Shown here: piece by piece, positions 21,482-33,238 of the stretch
How the letters are laid out: every line of letters starts with the position of its first letter
Position numbering within the stretch: the first letter of the stretch is position 1
From: Rana temporaria
Lineage: Eukaryota; Chordata; Amphibia; Anura; Ranidae
Direction: 5' to 3'
NCBI RefSeq assembly: GCF_905171775.1
Contig: NC_053497.1
Span: 100,002,157-100,066,156, forward strand
DNA: 64,000 nt
Program-made: the position numbers and the translations under genes
The notes under the pieces: model-generated
Seen by the model: only the letters and a program-made list of their open reading frames with translations
What the model was told of the DNA's origin: nothing
Databases searched by the model: none

Positions 21482-24400
21482 GTATGTGAAAGAAGTTACA
21501 TTAATTATATCAATACTTCTTGAAAACATTCTTTCTCTGTTTACATAATTTACATTTTGGTTTACTGTCATACAGAATAGAAATTAATTTTTTTCGTTAT
21601 GATTTATGTGATAGTCAGTGTCAGAATGGAAATTTTTTTTGGGGACAGCATATTCCAGACTCACTCAAGTTTCCTAGAGCATTAATAATGACATAAAAAT
21701 GTTTTACCTTTTTAGAAAGCAGGTTTCAAAACACCTGCATCTATCATACTTAGAAAATTTCGTTTTCAAATAGCAAAATTCACTAATCTTTGCACTAAAA
21801 ACAATAGTGCCTCATAGTTGGCATATTCATTCATTGATGAAGTACATATACAGTATGTGAAATTGAAGTAATTCTCTGAAAACTTACAGATTAGATGGTG
21901 GTGTTTTTTTTTCTTTTTTTTTTTTTGCAAAAACTCAAGCCCAGTTAAGAACACAGAGGAGGGATGTACAGATAACCACCCTGATATAAATATACATCTA
22001 TCCTTTCTAGTAAAATAAATGAATAATAACATACGCTCAGCTATCTGTGTTGTCATCAAAGATCTGTTGTGTTTGAACCCCCCCCCCCCCAAAAAAAAAG
22101 ATTTAATACTTACTCAAGTTCAACTGTTTTACCAAATAAATGTAATGCCATTAAGAAAAATTGTTTATTGGACTTATTTTTTAAATTGAATTTACAATAT
22201 AAAAGTCCTATATTTTATGCTTTTCTTTAACAGTTTTAAATGTCTACATTTTGTCTGAGATTTACACACACACATCTTTCAAAATCTGACATTTTAACTT
22301 GCAGGTGGTTTTAAACTGTCCACAAATCGACGCAAACATATCGCATTGCATTAACAACTCCCCATTTATTGCACTAAGATTAAGAAGGATCAGTCATGTA
22401 TAAGCCAGCATGCAGGTAACTAACAGTTGAACATAGTAGGCTATAGAAAAGCTGTACTGTCATGCACTGTGAATCAAACTGTAGCAGTAGGTTGTTCACA
22501 TGTGCTGTACAATTATTGTACAAAAACTAATTAACAGCAGTAACATACTGTAGTAAAGTGCCTTGTTTATTGTAGGGTGTAACAAGTTTAATAGATCTAT
22601 AAAAGCTGTCAAACTAATATGAGGTTGGTAACGATTCTTTAAATTAAACCGTCTTATTTACAGGGAGATTAACAAAAACATTAACTGCAATCATTTATAG
22701 GGTATATGAACAGTAACGTTTTAGCGACAGAGATTAGGAAAGTAATTTTTTGTAACATAAAGCCATACGCTTTAAAATCATGAAAATTAGCCCTAATCCT
22801 CCTTTGCTCTTTTTTTTTTTGCTAGCATTCCAACCATCTGAATTATTTATTAATGCTTCCCAGAATAATTGCAGGAGGGGGAAAAAATGCAATTATAGGT
22901 ACAATTTGCGCCCGCCCGCTTTTTTTCTTTTTTTTCTGGATACGGAGTCTGCAACTGATATTCTTGTTTGGCCTAAATGGTTGAGGCCCCGTACACACGG
23001 CCGAGGAACTCGACGTGCCAAGCACGTCGAGTTCCTCGTCGAGTTCTCGTCGAGTTCTCCCATAGAACAACGAGAAAATAGAGAACATGTTCTCTATTTT
23101 CTCGACGAGCTCCTCGGCGGCTCCATCGAGGCAAAACTGTACAGACGACAGAGTTTCTCGGCAGAATCCGGGTTTTGACCGAGTTTCTCGGTGAATTCTG
23201 CCGAGAAACTCTGTCGTGTGTACGGGGCCTCAGAGTCAGGCTTTATTGGCAGAAGTAGTACTGAAGTGTACTCTGGCAATAGGTTGATCAGGCATATAAG
23301 TATTCAATCATCTTGACTGGCTGAGGCTGATCTAAGGACCTTTAAGGCCGCGTACACACGGTCGATCCATCCGATGAGAATGGTCCGACGGACCGTTTTC
23401 ATCGGTTCACCGCTGAAGCAGACCGATGGTCTGATGTGCGTACACACCATCAGTTCAAAACCCGACCGGGTCAGAACGCGGTGACGTAAAACACACAACG
23501 TGCTGAAAAAAAGCATGCGTCGACTTGATTCTGAGCATGAGCGGGTTTTGAACCGATGCTTTTGTGTACTAACCATCGGTTTTGACCGATGGTCAGCCGT
23601 CCATCGGTTCGATTTTAAAGCAAGTTCTATCATTTTTGTCCGAAGGACAACAGACCGATGGACCGTACACATGGTCGGTTTGGACCTATGAAACTGGACT
23701 TCAGGCCGTTTTCATCGGTTTGGACCGACTGTGTGTACGCGGCCTAATATAGTACTGGAAGGGTTATAGGAACATGCCTGCCTGCCTTATGGCCAGTATG
23801 GCAGCAGCACTATTTAACCAATGCTTGGATTTTACCCCAGTCTAGTAGTCTGTGAATGCCAAACTAGTATAAACATACAAATTAAATAGTGTCTATTGCA
23901 ATGCATCTGTGTTTCTAGCATCTCATCAAGTTCATGGAACGATGCAATTCGAATTTTTCTATTGAATAAATAATTAACACATTTTAGGACACAAAAAATG
24001 AAACTTTTTACGTTAGATACTGCAACATAAATTTGCTGACTGAATTTAGTCCGCCTGTGACACTAAAATGTCTTTCCACAGCTGCAAGTAGGTGCTCTGC
24101 AGTTAAAATACTATATTGCTCCACAGAACCATGTTTTTTTTTGCAATTGCCCATTACCCCTGATCTGTACAGACGAAGGCTGGGCCATACATTATACAAT
24201 TTTTCTTTAGATTTACCTTTATTACAGCTGGTGTATTTTTACATCCAAATACAACAGTGGCACAGCCTGAGAAGATGTATTTAATCCATCTGTTTAGGCT
24301 GTGTACTAGAGATCTAGGCACATAGAATGACACATGAATTTATTCTGCTTGCATTTTTACTATCTGTAACATTGAGCCCTCTCTCTGACACCACATCCCA

Positions 24401-27400
24401 ATGTTACACATCCCATTATAGTGGAATTTTTAAGGTGTCACGTATAAGAAAGTTTAGTATATTTTTAAAAAATATATAGTATTTTATTTAACAAAATGAT
24501 GACAAATGAAAGAAAATATTTTAATGGAAATATATTTTCACTTTCTGTACATGGGACACCTTTAGGTGTTTGCATTTATTAAATGCAGCAGATAAAGGAA
24601 TGTTAAAGACTGACATTTGTTATTATATTAAATGCTTGATAATTGATATTTTACATGTCAATAATTATACATTTCAATGGACCAGTAATTGGCAGTAAAT
24701 AACTCTGGGATATATAATATATATTTAATCCCACATAATTTTCGGTTAACTTTTAAATAGAAAAATGACATTGAAAGCATGTTTCATTAGGCCCTTTCGG
24801 TCATGTTAAAGGTAGCAAGGCCTTTATTCACACCTCTATTGCTTTCGCTTTGATATGCAGCTTTGTATTCCCATAGTCCCTTTTCTCCTGGGGTTATACA
24901 GCCGGAAAGGGTGCTGATTTTCACAACTTATAAAAGAAACCATGGGCTTTTATTGCACTAGGAAGAGTTTTATGATCATCGTGTCTTTTAATGATGTATG
25001 GCTTTCCTCCTAGCAAATCAAGGGTATAATTAGAAATAGCAAGCAAATTTGAAGCATGTTCGCCACTTATAATATATATGTTAATCAAAATAGCTTTAAA
25101 TATTGTATTTACACGCCCCAATTTCCAAGTTTTACAGACGCACATCTGGAAAAGTCATAAAGTTGGGGGATGAGCATGGGAACAAGTGACCCAAAACACA
25201 TTGGTTCTTACTCTACAATGGACACTACTATACAAAGAGTATTACAAAAGCACAACAGGTTTTTGGAATGATACAAAAGGAATCTAACTACCAACATCAT
25301 TGGGAAGGTGCAATAAACAAACACTGAGCAATTGACCCCTCTAAAAGGATATTTCCCACAGGGCAGAAGTCTTTTTTGCAAACCGTATTTGGAAGCACAT
25401 CTACAGAATAAAAACACCACAAATGTGTTCAAGAATATAATTAGACAGATATATTATTTACTACACATATAGTAAGAAGGCACACTGATGGGGCATTTCT
25501 TAGTAAATATTTTTTTTTAATTGATATTATTATAATAATTCAGGATTTATAAAACGTCAACAGTTTGGTACAAGAGAAATCAGAGGACCCTGCTTGTTAG
25601 AGTTTACTATTATTATTTAGGATTTATATAGTGGCAATACTTTGCACAGCACTTTAATAAAGGGAGAAAGTACAGTTACTTTCAAGTAAATACAAGAGGG
25701 TTAAGTCTTGTACACACTGCTAGAATTATTATTATTTTTATTCAACCCAGCTGGCTGAGTGTAAAAGAGAAACTGCAGAGTTTGTTGTACTAACTGTGAT
25801 GTTAGTACAGCAATTTCCCCACTGAGCTATTGTGTCCTGACAGGGGGACTGCAACCCCCCCACCCCCGGCAAGAACACACCGGTCAGCGCTCACAGCCAA
25901 TGACTTTGAGCGCTGATTTATGCCGATTGGCAGCATGCCTGTACGACAGAAGCCAGACATTTACTGTTTGACAGGCTGCTGTACACATGGGCTAAATGTA
26001 CCAACCAATATCCGGCCCTTGTGTACCAGGCTTTAGAAAAGTCTTGGTTGTGAGAGCTTTCTATCTAAAAAGGAAGAGGAGGTAAGAACCATGAGATTTG
26101 CATATTTTGGCACAAACAAGTAATTTATATTTGTATAATTTATTTGATACTAATTACTCATGTAGCACCTAAATGCCTGTCCTCCATTAGCAAATGCATG
26201 TTTAAACCTAAATAAATACATTTGTAGTAAAGGAAATATAGGGGTGGCCATTGCTGAACTCCTGGCTATTTGTTGCTAGATCAGGTGATGACCTTATGTC
26301 TACGGGAACCCCATTACTACTGCCACCCAGAAGAAATACTCAATCAGACAAGCTGGAAGTGACTAGGACTAGAGGAAATTCCTGCTTTACCACCTTCTCA
26401 TAACCATGGAGCAATACTGTGAGGTTAATCAGGATGGGCATGCAGGTTTATGTCCCTCTAGAAAGTTTTTATTTATTTTTCTTGACTACATTTAGATCAT
26501 GATTGCATGCCTGACTGCTTGCCTACGTCTGTATCAGGAGTGTAACTTCAGTCTTAAAGGACTTGGTACCGAGATAAAATCATTACAATAACATTATGAT
26601 CACTCTGGCCTCAATTATATCATCATGCTTACACAGTGAGAGTCTCAACATTGTACCTGTACATAGCAGGTGATCTTTTGAAAGAACAGGAAAAATGTGT
26701 AGAAAATGTCGGATTAATTTTCGGTAATATATTGGGCCTTGCATAACCTCAGGTTCATAGTTATCAGATGATGATTGTCGTATCTAGTTGTTTTTCAACC
26801 AGAATGGGCAACTAATGTCATTTGTACAATCAGATGTTTACTGGGTTGAATTACTAAAGGCAAATAGACTGTTCACTTTAAGGACACTTTCACTTTGCTA
26901 ATTTTTTCCTTAGCTAAGGCCTGGTTCACATCTATTATATTTTATTTATTTATTTTTGTGCATTTTCAAGTTTTGCAGATGAACACTACTGTTCATTTAA
27001 CATGGTTTCCTATGGGTCATGTTCACATCTGTGCATTCTCTGGAAAGGGCCAGGGATTTTGTTCTGATTTGTGGTTCCATAGACTTCAATGGATCAAAAC
27101 TGTGTATATGAAAAACGCAAACTGCAACCTGCAATCAGGCCTAAGTGAATGTGAAGTCGTTTTTATTTTTCCTTGCACATGATTAAGTATTGTTTACAAA
27201 GTGCATTTTCACCACATTCACTAAGCTAATGAAAAACTGACATGCAAAATTCGAATTCACTTGCAAAAAACTGCCTATTTACCTTTTTAGTAAATCAACC
27301 CCAGTAAGTTGAACTTTGAATAAGAGCCAAACCATTTTTCTCTGAACAATTCAGACAATCCTTGGTATGAAAAACATTTTTAGGCCAATTTCTTGAATGA

Positions 27401-30400
27401 TAATCCTACAGTACTTTCCCTAACATGAAAGGGAGTCTGAGCAACACTTTTCGTCTTTTCCTTGTCAAAGACGTTCATTGATAAGATCACCTTGTAGCTT
27501 CTTTGTCTGCTATCAGTTTGAAATTAGCACCTCAATAGAACTTAAAGAACCAATTTGGGCATCTTTGTTCCTCTGTATGATTCCAAACTTACATCAAAGA
27601 GAATAAGGAAAGATCAAAGGCATCAGCACACGTAGGTAGTGTTGTATTTGTTTGTTATCTTCACAGTTGTGTTTTGCTTTGTTTCTTTGCTTTTTTTCCC
27701 CCTTTGAGTTGGTCACATCCTGTCTCAGCAGAACAACGAGATACCTGGAGGCAAGCCTCTTAATGACCCCAAGTGTTACTGCTTCCGTACAGTTTATGGT
27801 AGTAACCAATACATTATGAAAACATAACCACAAATATGTTGCCTACAAACAAGAGCAAGTTGTCCTACAGGTTTTGTTACCTTTGAAAATATCAACTGAT
27901 AATATATTGCAAGCGAATAAATTCTCATCATAAATTAACCTGGTCAGCCTGAAACCCTCCAGTTGTACAGGAACTACAGGTCTCAACATGCCTTGGTATT
28001 TACCAATGGAACTTATTGCTTTGTTAGGCTGTATTACAAATTGTTAATGTCATTCGGAAGTAAAAAATCACAATAACTATAGGAATAATATAAAGGTATT
28101 CGCATGCAAAATTATTACAATTTCGATATTGCAGGACTCAATTTACAACTGCAGTTCTCATTTTCTAGGTAAGACAAGGACGAAGGAAAAATATCGGGTT
28201 GTTTACACTGACCATCAGAGACTGGAGCTTGAAAAAGAATTTCATTATAGTAGATATATTACTATAAGAAGAAAAAGTGAACTTGCTGCTAATTTAAGCC
28301 TTTCTGAAAGACAGGTAAGTTCAAAACAGTTATTTCCCCAAAATGTCAGTTAGCTCCTTTTTTATATTTGCAACATTTAGATAAAAACCTATAAAAGTAC
28401 AACAATAAAAAATGCCATGGAACTGCCTCTCTATTTGTGAAAACATCACAAACAATACCCATATGGGTAGATTCAGGTAGGGGCGCGCTAATTTGCGGCG
28501 GCGTAGCCTAGCGTGTTTACACTACGCCGCCTTAAGTAAGAGAGGCAAGTACATGATTCACAAAGTACTTGCCTCCTTACTTAGGGCGGCGTAGTGTAAA
28601 CGCGGCGGGCGTAAGGGTGCCTAATTCAAATGGGTTGGAGGGGGGCGTGTTTAATGGTAATGAGGCTTGACCTCACGTTTTTGATGTTTTTCGGCTACTG
28701 CGCATGCCCCGGGCGCCTACATTTCCCAGTGCGCATTGCGGCTAAGTACGCCGTACGGGCCTATTGATTTCGACGTGGACGTAAACGACGTAACTCCCGA
28801 TTCACGGACGACTTACGCAACGTAAATTTTTTAAACAACGTAAAAAATTCGAACCTCGCGGTGGGAACGGCGGCCATACTTTAACATTGACTGTCTTTAT
28901 ATTCACTTTTAGATTTTCAGTTTGCGCTCATCATTCTTTATTCATACTTTAACATTGTTATTCCACCTCATAGGTGGGATAACTTTAGGCCGCCTAAGGC
29001 CTTACGGAAACGGTGTAAATCGACTGCGGCGGCCGGGCGTACGTTCGTGAATCGGCGTACAAACTCATTTACATAATCTACGCCGACCGCAATGGAAGCG
29101 CCACCTAGCGGCCATCCGAAATATTGCAATCTAAGATAGGATGGCGCAAGCCGTCGTATCTTAGATATGTTTAAGCGTATCTCTGTTTGAGCATACGCTT
29201 AAACATAAGTCGGCGTAGATTCTGAGTTAGGTCGACTTATCTAGTGATAAGTCGGCCTCACTCTACCTGAATCTACCTACCATAGTGTTTGTAATATTGT
29301 GTAAAATGGCAACTTCTATGGGTTGCCTGTTGCTGGGTGAATGTAACATTCCTCAACATTTGATTCGAAGGAGAAAAAAAATGCCTTAAAGAGGAGTTTC
29401 CATCAAAAATATAATTTCGCTTTAAAGTGTAGCTTAGACCTTGAAATGCCTGTTGGTATGCGGTCCCACGAAATCTGCCTTCCTATTCACTGAGGATCCT
29501 GACGTCAGCTCCTAACAGCGCTAAAGCTCCTGGGAAATGATGACATGTGATGCCGTGCCCTTCCCCTGTGCAAGAATCGCGTTACTACTATACCGGAAGT
29601 GACCCGATTCCCTGAATAGCTCGGCGCCATTTTCAAAACTGGCAAAACAATTAAGGAAATGGCAATCATGTATTTTAATGCTGTGTGATGGTCGCGGCTT
29701 GTTGTTGATGATGGGTTGCCATCACAACGGCGTACACTTCCGCAGCCGCCGCTCGTTGTGATGGCAACCCAAGTGGTTGATGGCACGGCGCTGCAGCAGT
29801 CTTGCGCATGTGCGAGATTGGGGCGGGACGGGTGGCTCGTTCTGACGCGTCATCCCCACTATTCCCGGGAGCAATTGCTTGTGGGCTTCACAATGCCCAC
29901 AAGCAAAATGAGAACGTTCTGAAGACCGGAATATAAAGTGTTCGTTTTAAATAACTTGGCGGAACGGCGGGATTTTATAAAATAGTAAGTGACACTATAG
30001 AAACATATACAACGAGAGATGAAAGCAGATATTTTTAAAAATTGAAAAATGTGATGGGAACCCTGCTTTAAGAACCTTCATCTAGCAGAGTTAATGAACT
30101 TTCGACCAATAGAGAAAATTACACTATAGGCTATAAAGAATTGGCCAGAAGAGAAAATATGAGGGGGGCCTCTGCACTCTGTACAAAGTGTATGGAGATG
30201 TCTGTGCTCCTCACTCCTCACTAATGATGTAATAAATTGGCTACTACAGAAAGTGAACTGCCATACAGTTGCCCATCTGTGAAGGGTTTCAGTAAACTCT
30301 TCAGAGTTCTGTCTCTGCAACACTGTGTCAATTCTGTATAACAGTTCCCTCTGTAGGTGGTGAGCACAGGAATCTCCATGCATGTTCTACACAGCGCAGA

Positions 30401-33238
30401 GGACTTTCTTCTTCTGGTTAAACATTTTTAGCCTATAATGTTAAGTTTAACATGCATTATGAGAATCATTCCTAACATTTGCATGACTGCTAAGATATTT
30501 GCAACTTTATAAATAGATTCCTTTTCTGAGCAGTCGATCCATCTCTGACAGAACGACATACACATGGGCCAAATGTCGTCCGTTTTTTTTCCCCTGGAAA
30601 ACCAGCAGAGAGCGCTGATCGGAGTGTTGTGGTAGGAGGCCATCCCTCTGTCAGAACACAACAGCTCAGTGGGTGGAGATCGTCTGTACTAACTTTGGAT
30701 GGTTAGTACAGTGGCTCCGATCGGAGCAGTCAGTTCAACTTGCTGGGTTGAATGAAAAAAAACTCATAGTGTACCAGGCATTAGGCTGGCCATAGATTAT
30801 GCAATTTCCTCTCAAATCACCCAATTCCCCAATTAACAGTCAGTGAGTGTTGATGAAGGAATCCCTCGGAAAAATCACTAATTTCCAGGTGCCTGAACTG
30901 CCCAGGTGGAAAAATAAATGCCTGAGCTATGGCCGCCGAGGTATTCCCTCCTTTTGCACTATTGTATTCTGACAAGGGTTGCACCAATACCACTTTTTTA
31001 AGACCGAGTACAAGTCTCAATACTTGTTTTTTGTTTCCTTTCTTCTTTCGGAGAGGGAGTGGACGGTGTCAGTGTGGTTTTTTTTTTTCTCAGCCTTGTG
31101 GGGATGGGGGGTGGCTTTGGTGAGATATCAAGGGTCTATACAGACCCCTGACATCTCTCTTTTGAGAAAGGGAAAGGGACTGAGGACACAGATTTCTCAG
31201 TAGCCTCAGCTGCACTGAAGATGAATGGACAGGAGACAGATTTTTTACGATGCTTCAGTTTATGAATGAACAGGAGCGTTCATTCATAAACTGAAGCATC
31301 GTAAAAAATCAGTTTACAATGCTCAGTTATGAATGGACAGTCAGTGATCACTGACTCTGTGCATTCAGAAAAGGAAAGGGAGAGAGAAAGACTCCTTCCC
31401 TTGCCCTGACAGATCTGGGATGAGGGGAGGACCCAGAGGAAGACACAGGGGGTGATCGGTGGGGGCAGCTACAAGCACCAATGTCCCTGTATAGCTTTCA
31501 ATAAAGCAGCTGACAGCCATGGGAGGGAGAGGAGGAGAAGCAGCTTTCAGCTGCCTTATTGAAAGCTATACAGGGAGATTGGTGTTTGTAACTGCCCCAA
31601 CCGCTGCACCGATCATCTGTGAGGCTGCCTGGCCCCCCATCTGCTATGCTGAGGAAGCCAGACCCGGTACAACAGATATCAGATTAAGCATCAGAGCATT
31701 TGCATGAGTATTCATGCAAATGGTAGGTATTGGCACCGATACTAGAATCGGTATCGGTGCAACCCTAATTTTGACAGTGGGAGGTTTTCCTGCTTAAAGC
31801 GGAAGTAAACCCATCAATTTGATCCATAAAAACTGTTAACATTTGTGCTAGCCTTCACATTTGATTGTGCTCTCAACCAAACTATTAAATCATCCAATGG
31901 CTTGTGTCATAACAGATCACATGTGCAGCATCATGGCAGTTGCAGATTAAACAGAGGCCAAGATGGCAGTTTCCTTGGCTGAAAATGATTGGAGGGTTTA
32001 CTTAAGCTTTAAAGAATACAATGATCACTGCCGCCAGCAGTGATCACATGGAAAATAACCAACAGGCTGGTTGTATAAAAGTTGATAGATCAACTTCAGT
32101 ACAACCAGCCTGCCCATAGATGGATCGAAATTCACCTGATTCCTGTTGAACCGGTTGATCTCTCTCTATGGCCGGCTTTACCTTGTAAAACAATCCATTC
32201 AGTTTAAAATAGAAAAGCAAGGCAAAATATTTGTGTATATACAAAAAAAATTATAAATACATATTTTTTTTATTTTTTTTACAAGTGATCACTTATCCTC
32301 TGTTCTCAGCTGCATAAGGGGCTTGGGCCCTGTACACACGACCGAACATGTCTGCTGAAACTGGTCCGCAGACCAGTTTCAGCGGACACGTTCGGTCGTC
32401 TGTACGACTTACCGGACATGTCCGCTCGGCCGAAAGCCCTCGCATGCGTCAAAGTGATTTGACGCATGCGTGGAAGCATTGACCTTCCAGGGTCACGCAC
32501 GTCGCCGCGTCATCGTCGCGGGGAAGGGGGCGGCCACGTCAGCGCGTATCCTGTACGCGGGGATTTTGGTTTGATGGCGTTTTCATCGGACAGTCCGTCC
32601 GTGTGTACGAGGCCTTAGAGAGGTGGAGACTGTTGGGTCAAAAAAAAAGGAGGCAAAGAAACAGCAGTACACAAATATTTTCAGTAATTAGTTTTGCAGG
32701 GGGGGCAAGTCAATGCAAGTCTTGCCATTGGAGGACAGGCCACCTGTGATCCCAGCACAGTTAGAAAACCTGCCACGCGAGGATAGATGTGCTACCATGC
32801 CTAGCATGGCCAGTTTGAAATAATAAAGCAGGGGGGTCTGGCAGAATCACCTGGTATTTCACACATCGGACGAAATACAAAGAAACAGGATACATATTAA
32901 CACAAGTATATGGTACAACAGACGCACATCAGGAATATTAAATATTGGAGTAACATACACTTTACCCACTGTTGTTTCAATATCTTTCTCATTATTTGAC
33001 CTTATAGGTAAAAATTTGGTTCCAGAACCGAAGAGCGAAGGAGAGAAAGCTTTTCAAAAAGAAAATGAATCAGTTTGATGGATCCGGCTCTTTGCAGAGT
33101 GATTCCAGTTCAGCCAGTCCCAATCCACACTGTGACTCTATGGTACAAGGGGAAATGACAAGCTCTTCATATCAACCACGACAACTTGGACTCAATGGCC
33201 TGCATCCCGATGACATCATACATCATGTTGTTGTGTAA
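21052..33238 (+). CDS. cdx4: Cdx4, caudal-type homeobox transcription factor (three exons joined)
   Basis: Joining 21052-21481, 28169-28314 and 33008-33238 gives 268 residues. The start is the first in-frame ATG after an in-frame stop at 21004-21006. The N-terminal half (1-143) has the caudal-family blocks NYVAYHHVP (about 38-46) and YGSPREDWSTY, and the YEWM hexapeptide near the exon end, the contact motif for Pbx-type partners. The homeodomain spans residues 149-208 with WFQNRRAKERK in helix 3; the basic linker KTRTK precedes it. The tail ends DDIIHHVVV. Cdx proteins are nuclear activators of Hox genes in the posterior embryo, under Wnt/FGF control. The intron between homeodomain residues 44 and 45 is the conserved caudal position. 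The Cdx4 call over Cdx1/2 rests on RRKSELA and on the chic1 neighbour. Confidence 0.93.
21482..22984. other. cdx4 intron 1, first part
   Basis: AT-rich intron sequence without complete transposons. It contains TTTATTGCACTA at 22365-22376, repeated exactly at 24949-24960, and low-complexity T and C/A runs near 21900 and 22080. Possibly regulatory. Confidence 0.45.
22365..22376. promoter_or_regulatory. CDX-consensus 12-mer, first copy
   Basis: TTTATTGCACTA; its first eight bases are the complement of GCAATAAA, the CDX/caudal binding consensus. The same 12-mer recurs 2.6 kb downstream in the same intron. Confidence 0.4.
22985..23230. mobile_element. Harbinger-like MITE in cdx4 intron 1
   Basis: Hairpin with ends GGCCCCGTACACACGG and CGTGTGTACGGGGCC. 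The interior is made of CTCGACGAG-type repeats in both orientations (GAGTTCCTCG, GAGAAACTCTG). Confidence 0.75.
23346..23744. mobile_element. Harbinger-like MITE in cdx4 intron 1
   Basis: Ends GGCCGCGTACACACGGTCG and CTGTGTGTACGCGGCC, flanked by TAA (23343-23345, 23745-23747). The interior holds CCGATGG/CCATCGG hairpins, as in the copies at 16505 and 33571. Confidence 0.8.
23748..25700. other. cdx4 intron 1, transposon-poor stretch
   Basis: Nearly 2 kb with no complete MITE, although the window averages one every 500-700 bases. It includes the candidate enhancer at 24780-25000. Two related fragments with AGGATTTATA lie near 25541 and 25620 and look like an old repeat. Confidence 0.4.
24780..25000. 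promoter_or_regulatory. candidate cdx4 intronic enhancer
   Basis: Within 160 bases: TTTATT at 24823-24828, a TCF/LEF-type CTTTGAT at 24848-24854, CTTTGTA at 24861-24867, the CDX-consensus 12-mer TTTATTGCACTA at 24949-24960 and TTTATGA at 24969-24975. Cdx genes are known Wnt targets, and cross- and autoregulation is reported in the family. Enhancer activity here is inference from site clustering in transposon-poor sequence. Confidence 0.35.
25704..26032. mobile_element. Harbinger-like MITE in cdx4 intron 1
   Basis: Ends AGTCTTGTACACACTGC and TTGTGTACCAGGCT, flanked by TTA (25701-25703, 26033-26035). A truncated relative lies at 30540-30780. Confidence 0.6.
26033..28168. other. cdx4 intron 1, last part
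   Basis: Mostly unrecognised intron sequence. 26836-27305 is an inverted-repeat element (GGGTTGAATTACTAAAGGC and CTTTTTAGTAAATCAACCCC arms), split by a complete MITE at 26928-27141 with ends GGCCTGGTTCAC and AATCAGGCC, flanked by TAA on both sides. 27306-28168 shows no named repeat and leads to the acceptor TTTTCTAG. Confidence 0.45.
26928..27141. mobile_element. Harbinger-like MITE, GGCCTGGTTCAC family
   Basis: TAA at 26925-26927 and 27142-27144 flank ends GGCCTGGTTCACATC and GCAATCAGGCC. It sits inside an older hairpin element. Confidence 0.55.
28169..28314 (+). CDS. cdx4: cdx4 exon 2
   Basis: 146 bases, acceptor TTTCTAG, donor CAG|GTAAGT. It completes Gly144 and ends on Gln192, that is homeodomain residue 44. 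It encodes the basic linker, homeodomain helices 1 and 2 and the turn. LSLSERQ has Ser at homeodomain position 39, where caudal proteins I know have Gly. Confidence 0.95.
28465..29279. mobile_element. GATTC-family element in cdx4 intron 2
   Basis: Ends GGGTAGATTCAGGTAG and CTACCTGAATCTACC. The interior has GGCGGCGTAG blocks. The CTCF-like core is at 29098-29111, minus strand. A short internal duplication of ATACTTTAACATTG surrounds about 60 extra bases near 28890-28960. Confidence 0.7.
29098..29111 (-). promoter_or_regulatory. CTCF-like core motif in cdx4 intron 2
   Basis: Minus-strand CCGCTAGGTGGCGC, preceded by TGG. It is carried by the surrounding transposon. Confidence 0.4.
29386..30071. 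mobile_element. T2/Kolobok-like element in cdx4 intron 2
   Basis: TTAA at 29386-29389 and 30068-30071. Ends AGAGGAGTTTCCATCA and TGATGGGAACCCTGCT. The interior is GC-rich with palindromic segments (GTTGCCATCACAACG). Non-coding. Confidence 0.55.
30540..30780. mobile_element. Harbinger-like MITE, truncated
   Basis: The right end GTGTACCAGGCA then TTA matches the element at 25704; the left end is lost. The TTA at 30781-30783 is immediately followed by GGCTGGCCATAGAT, the start of another repeat family. Upstream, 30072-30539 is unrecognised intron. Confidence 0.45.
30974..31767. mobile_element. hAT-like non-autonomous element in cdx4 intron 2
   Basis: Ends AAGGGTTGCACCAATACC and GGTATCGGTGCAACCCTA. 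The 8-bp flanks ATTCTGAC (30966-30973) and ATTTTGAC (31768-31775) differ at one base. An 8-bp duplication fits the hAT superfamily. It contains a 33-bp perfect hairpin (31239-31310) and inverted TATAGCTTTC segments near 31492 and 31560. Confidence 0.7.
31239..31310. repeat. perfect 33-bp hairpin with 6-base loop
   Basis: Arm 31239-31271 and its exact complement 31278-31310, loop AGGAGC. It lies inside the hAT-like element and in the sense strand of the cdx4 transcript. Confidence 0.85.
31794..32012. mobile_element. T2/Kolobok-like MITE
   Basis: TTAA on both sides; ends AGCGGAAGTAAACCC and GGGTTTACTTAAGCT. About 220 bp. Between 32013 and 32325 a further degraded repeat with CCATAGATGG and CTCTATGGCCGGC ends is visible. 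Confidence 0.55.
32326..32614. mobile_element. Harbinger-like MITE in cdx4 intron 2
   Basis: Ends GGCCCTGTACACACGACCG-like and GTGTGTACGAGGCC; flanks TTG/TTA. The left portion is an almost perfect hairpin (GAACATGTC...TTCGGTCGT). It lies 394 bases before exon 3; the sequence between is unique intron. Confidence 0.7.
33008..33238 (+). CDS. cdx4: cdx4 exon 3 coding part
   Basis: Acceptor TTATAG; 76 codons plus TAA. It encodes homeodomain helix 3 (VKIWFQNRRAKERK), a lysine-rich nuclear-localisation-like stretch LFKKK, a serine-rich tail SDSSSASPNP and the terminus HHVVV. The phase matches exon 2 exactly. Confidence 0.95.
   Translation, partial: VKIWFQNRRAKERKLFKKKMNQFDGSGSLQSDSSSASPNPHCDSMVQGEMTSSSYQPRQLGLNGLHPDDIIHHVVV

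Noticed and set aside
21052..33238. Naming the homeobox gene cdx1 or cdx2
   Set aside because: The homeodomain alone is close among the three. RRKSELA and, above all, adjacency to chic1 favour cdx4.
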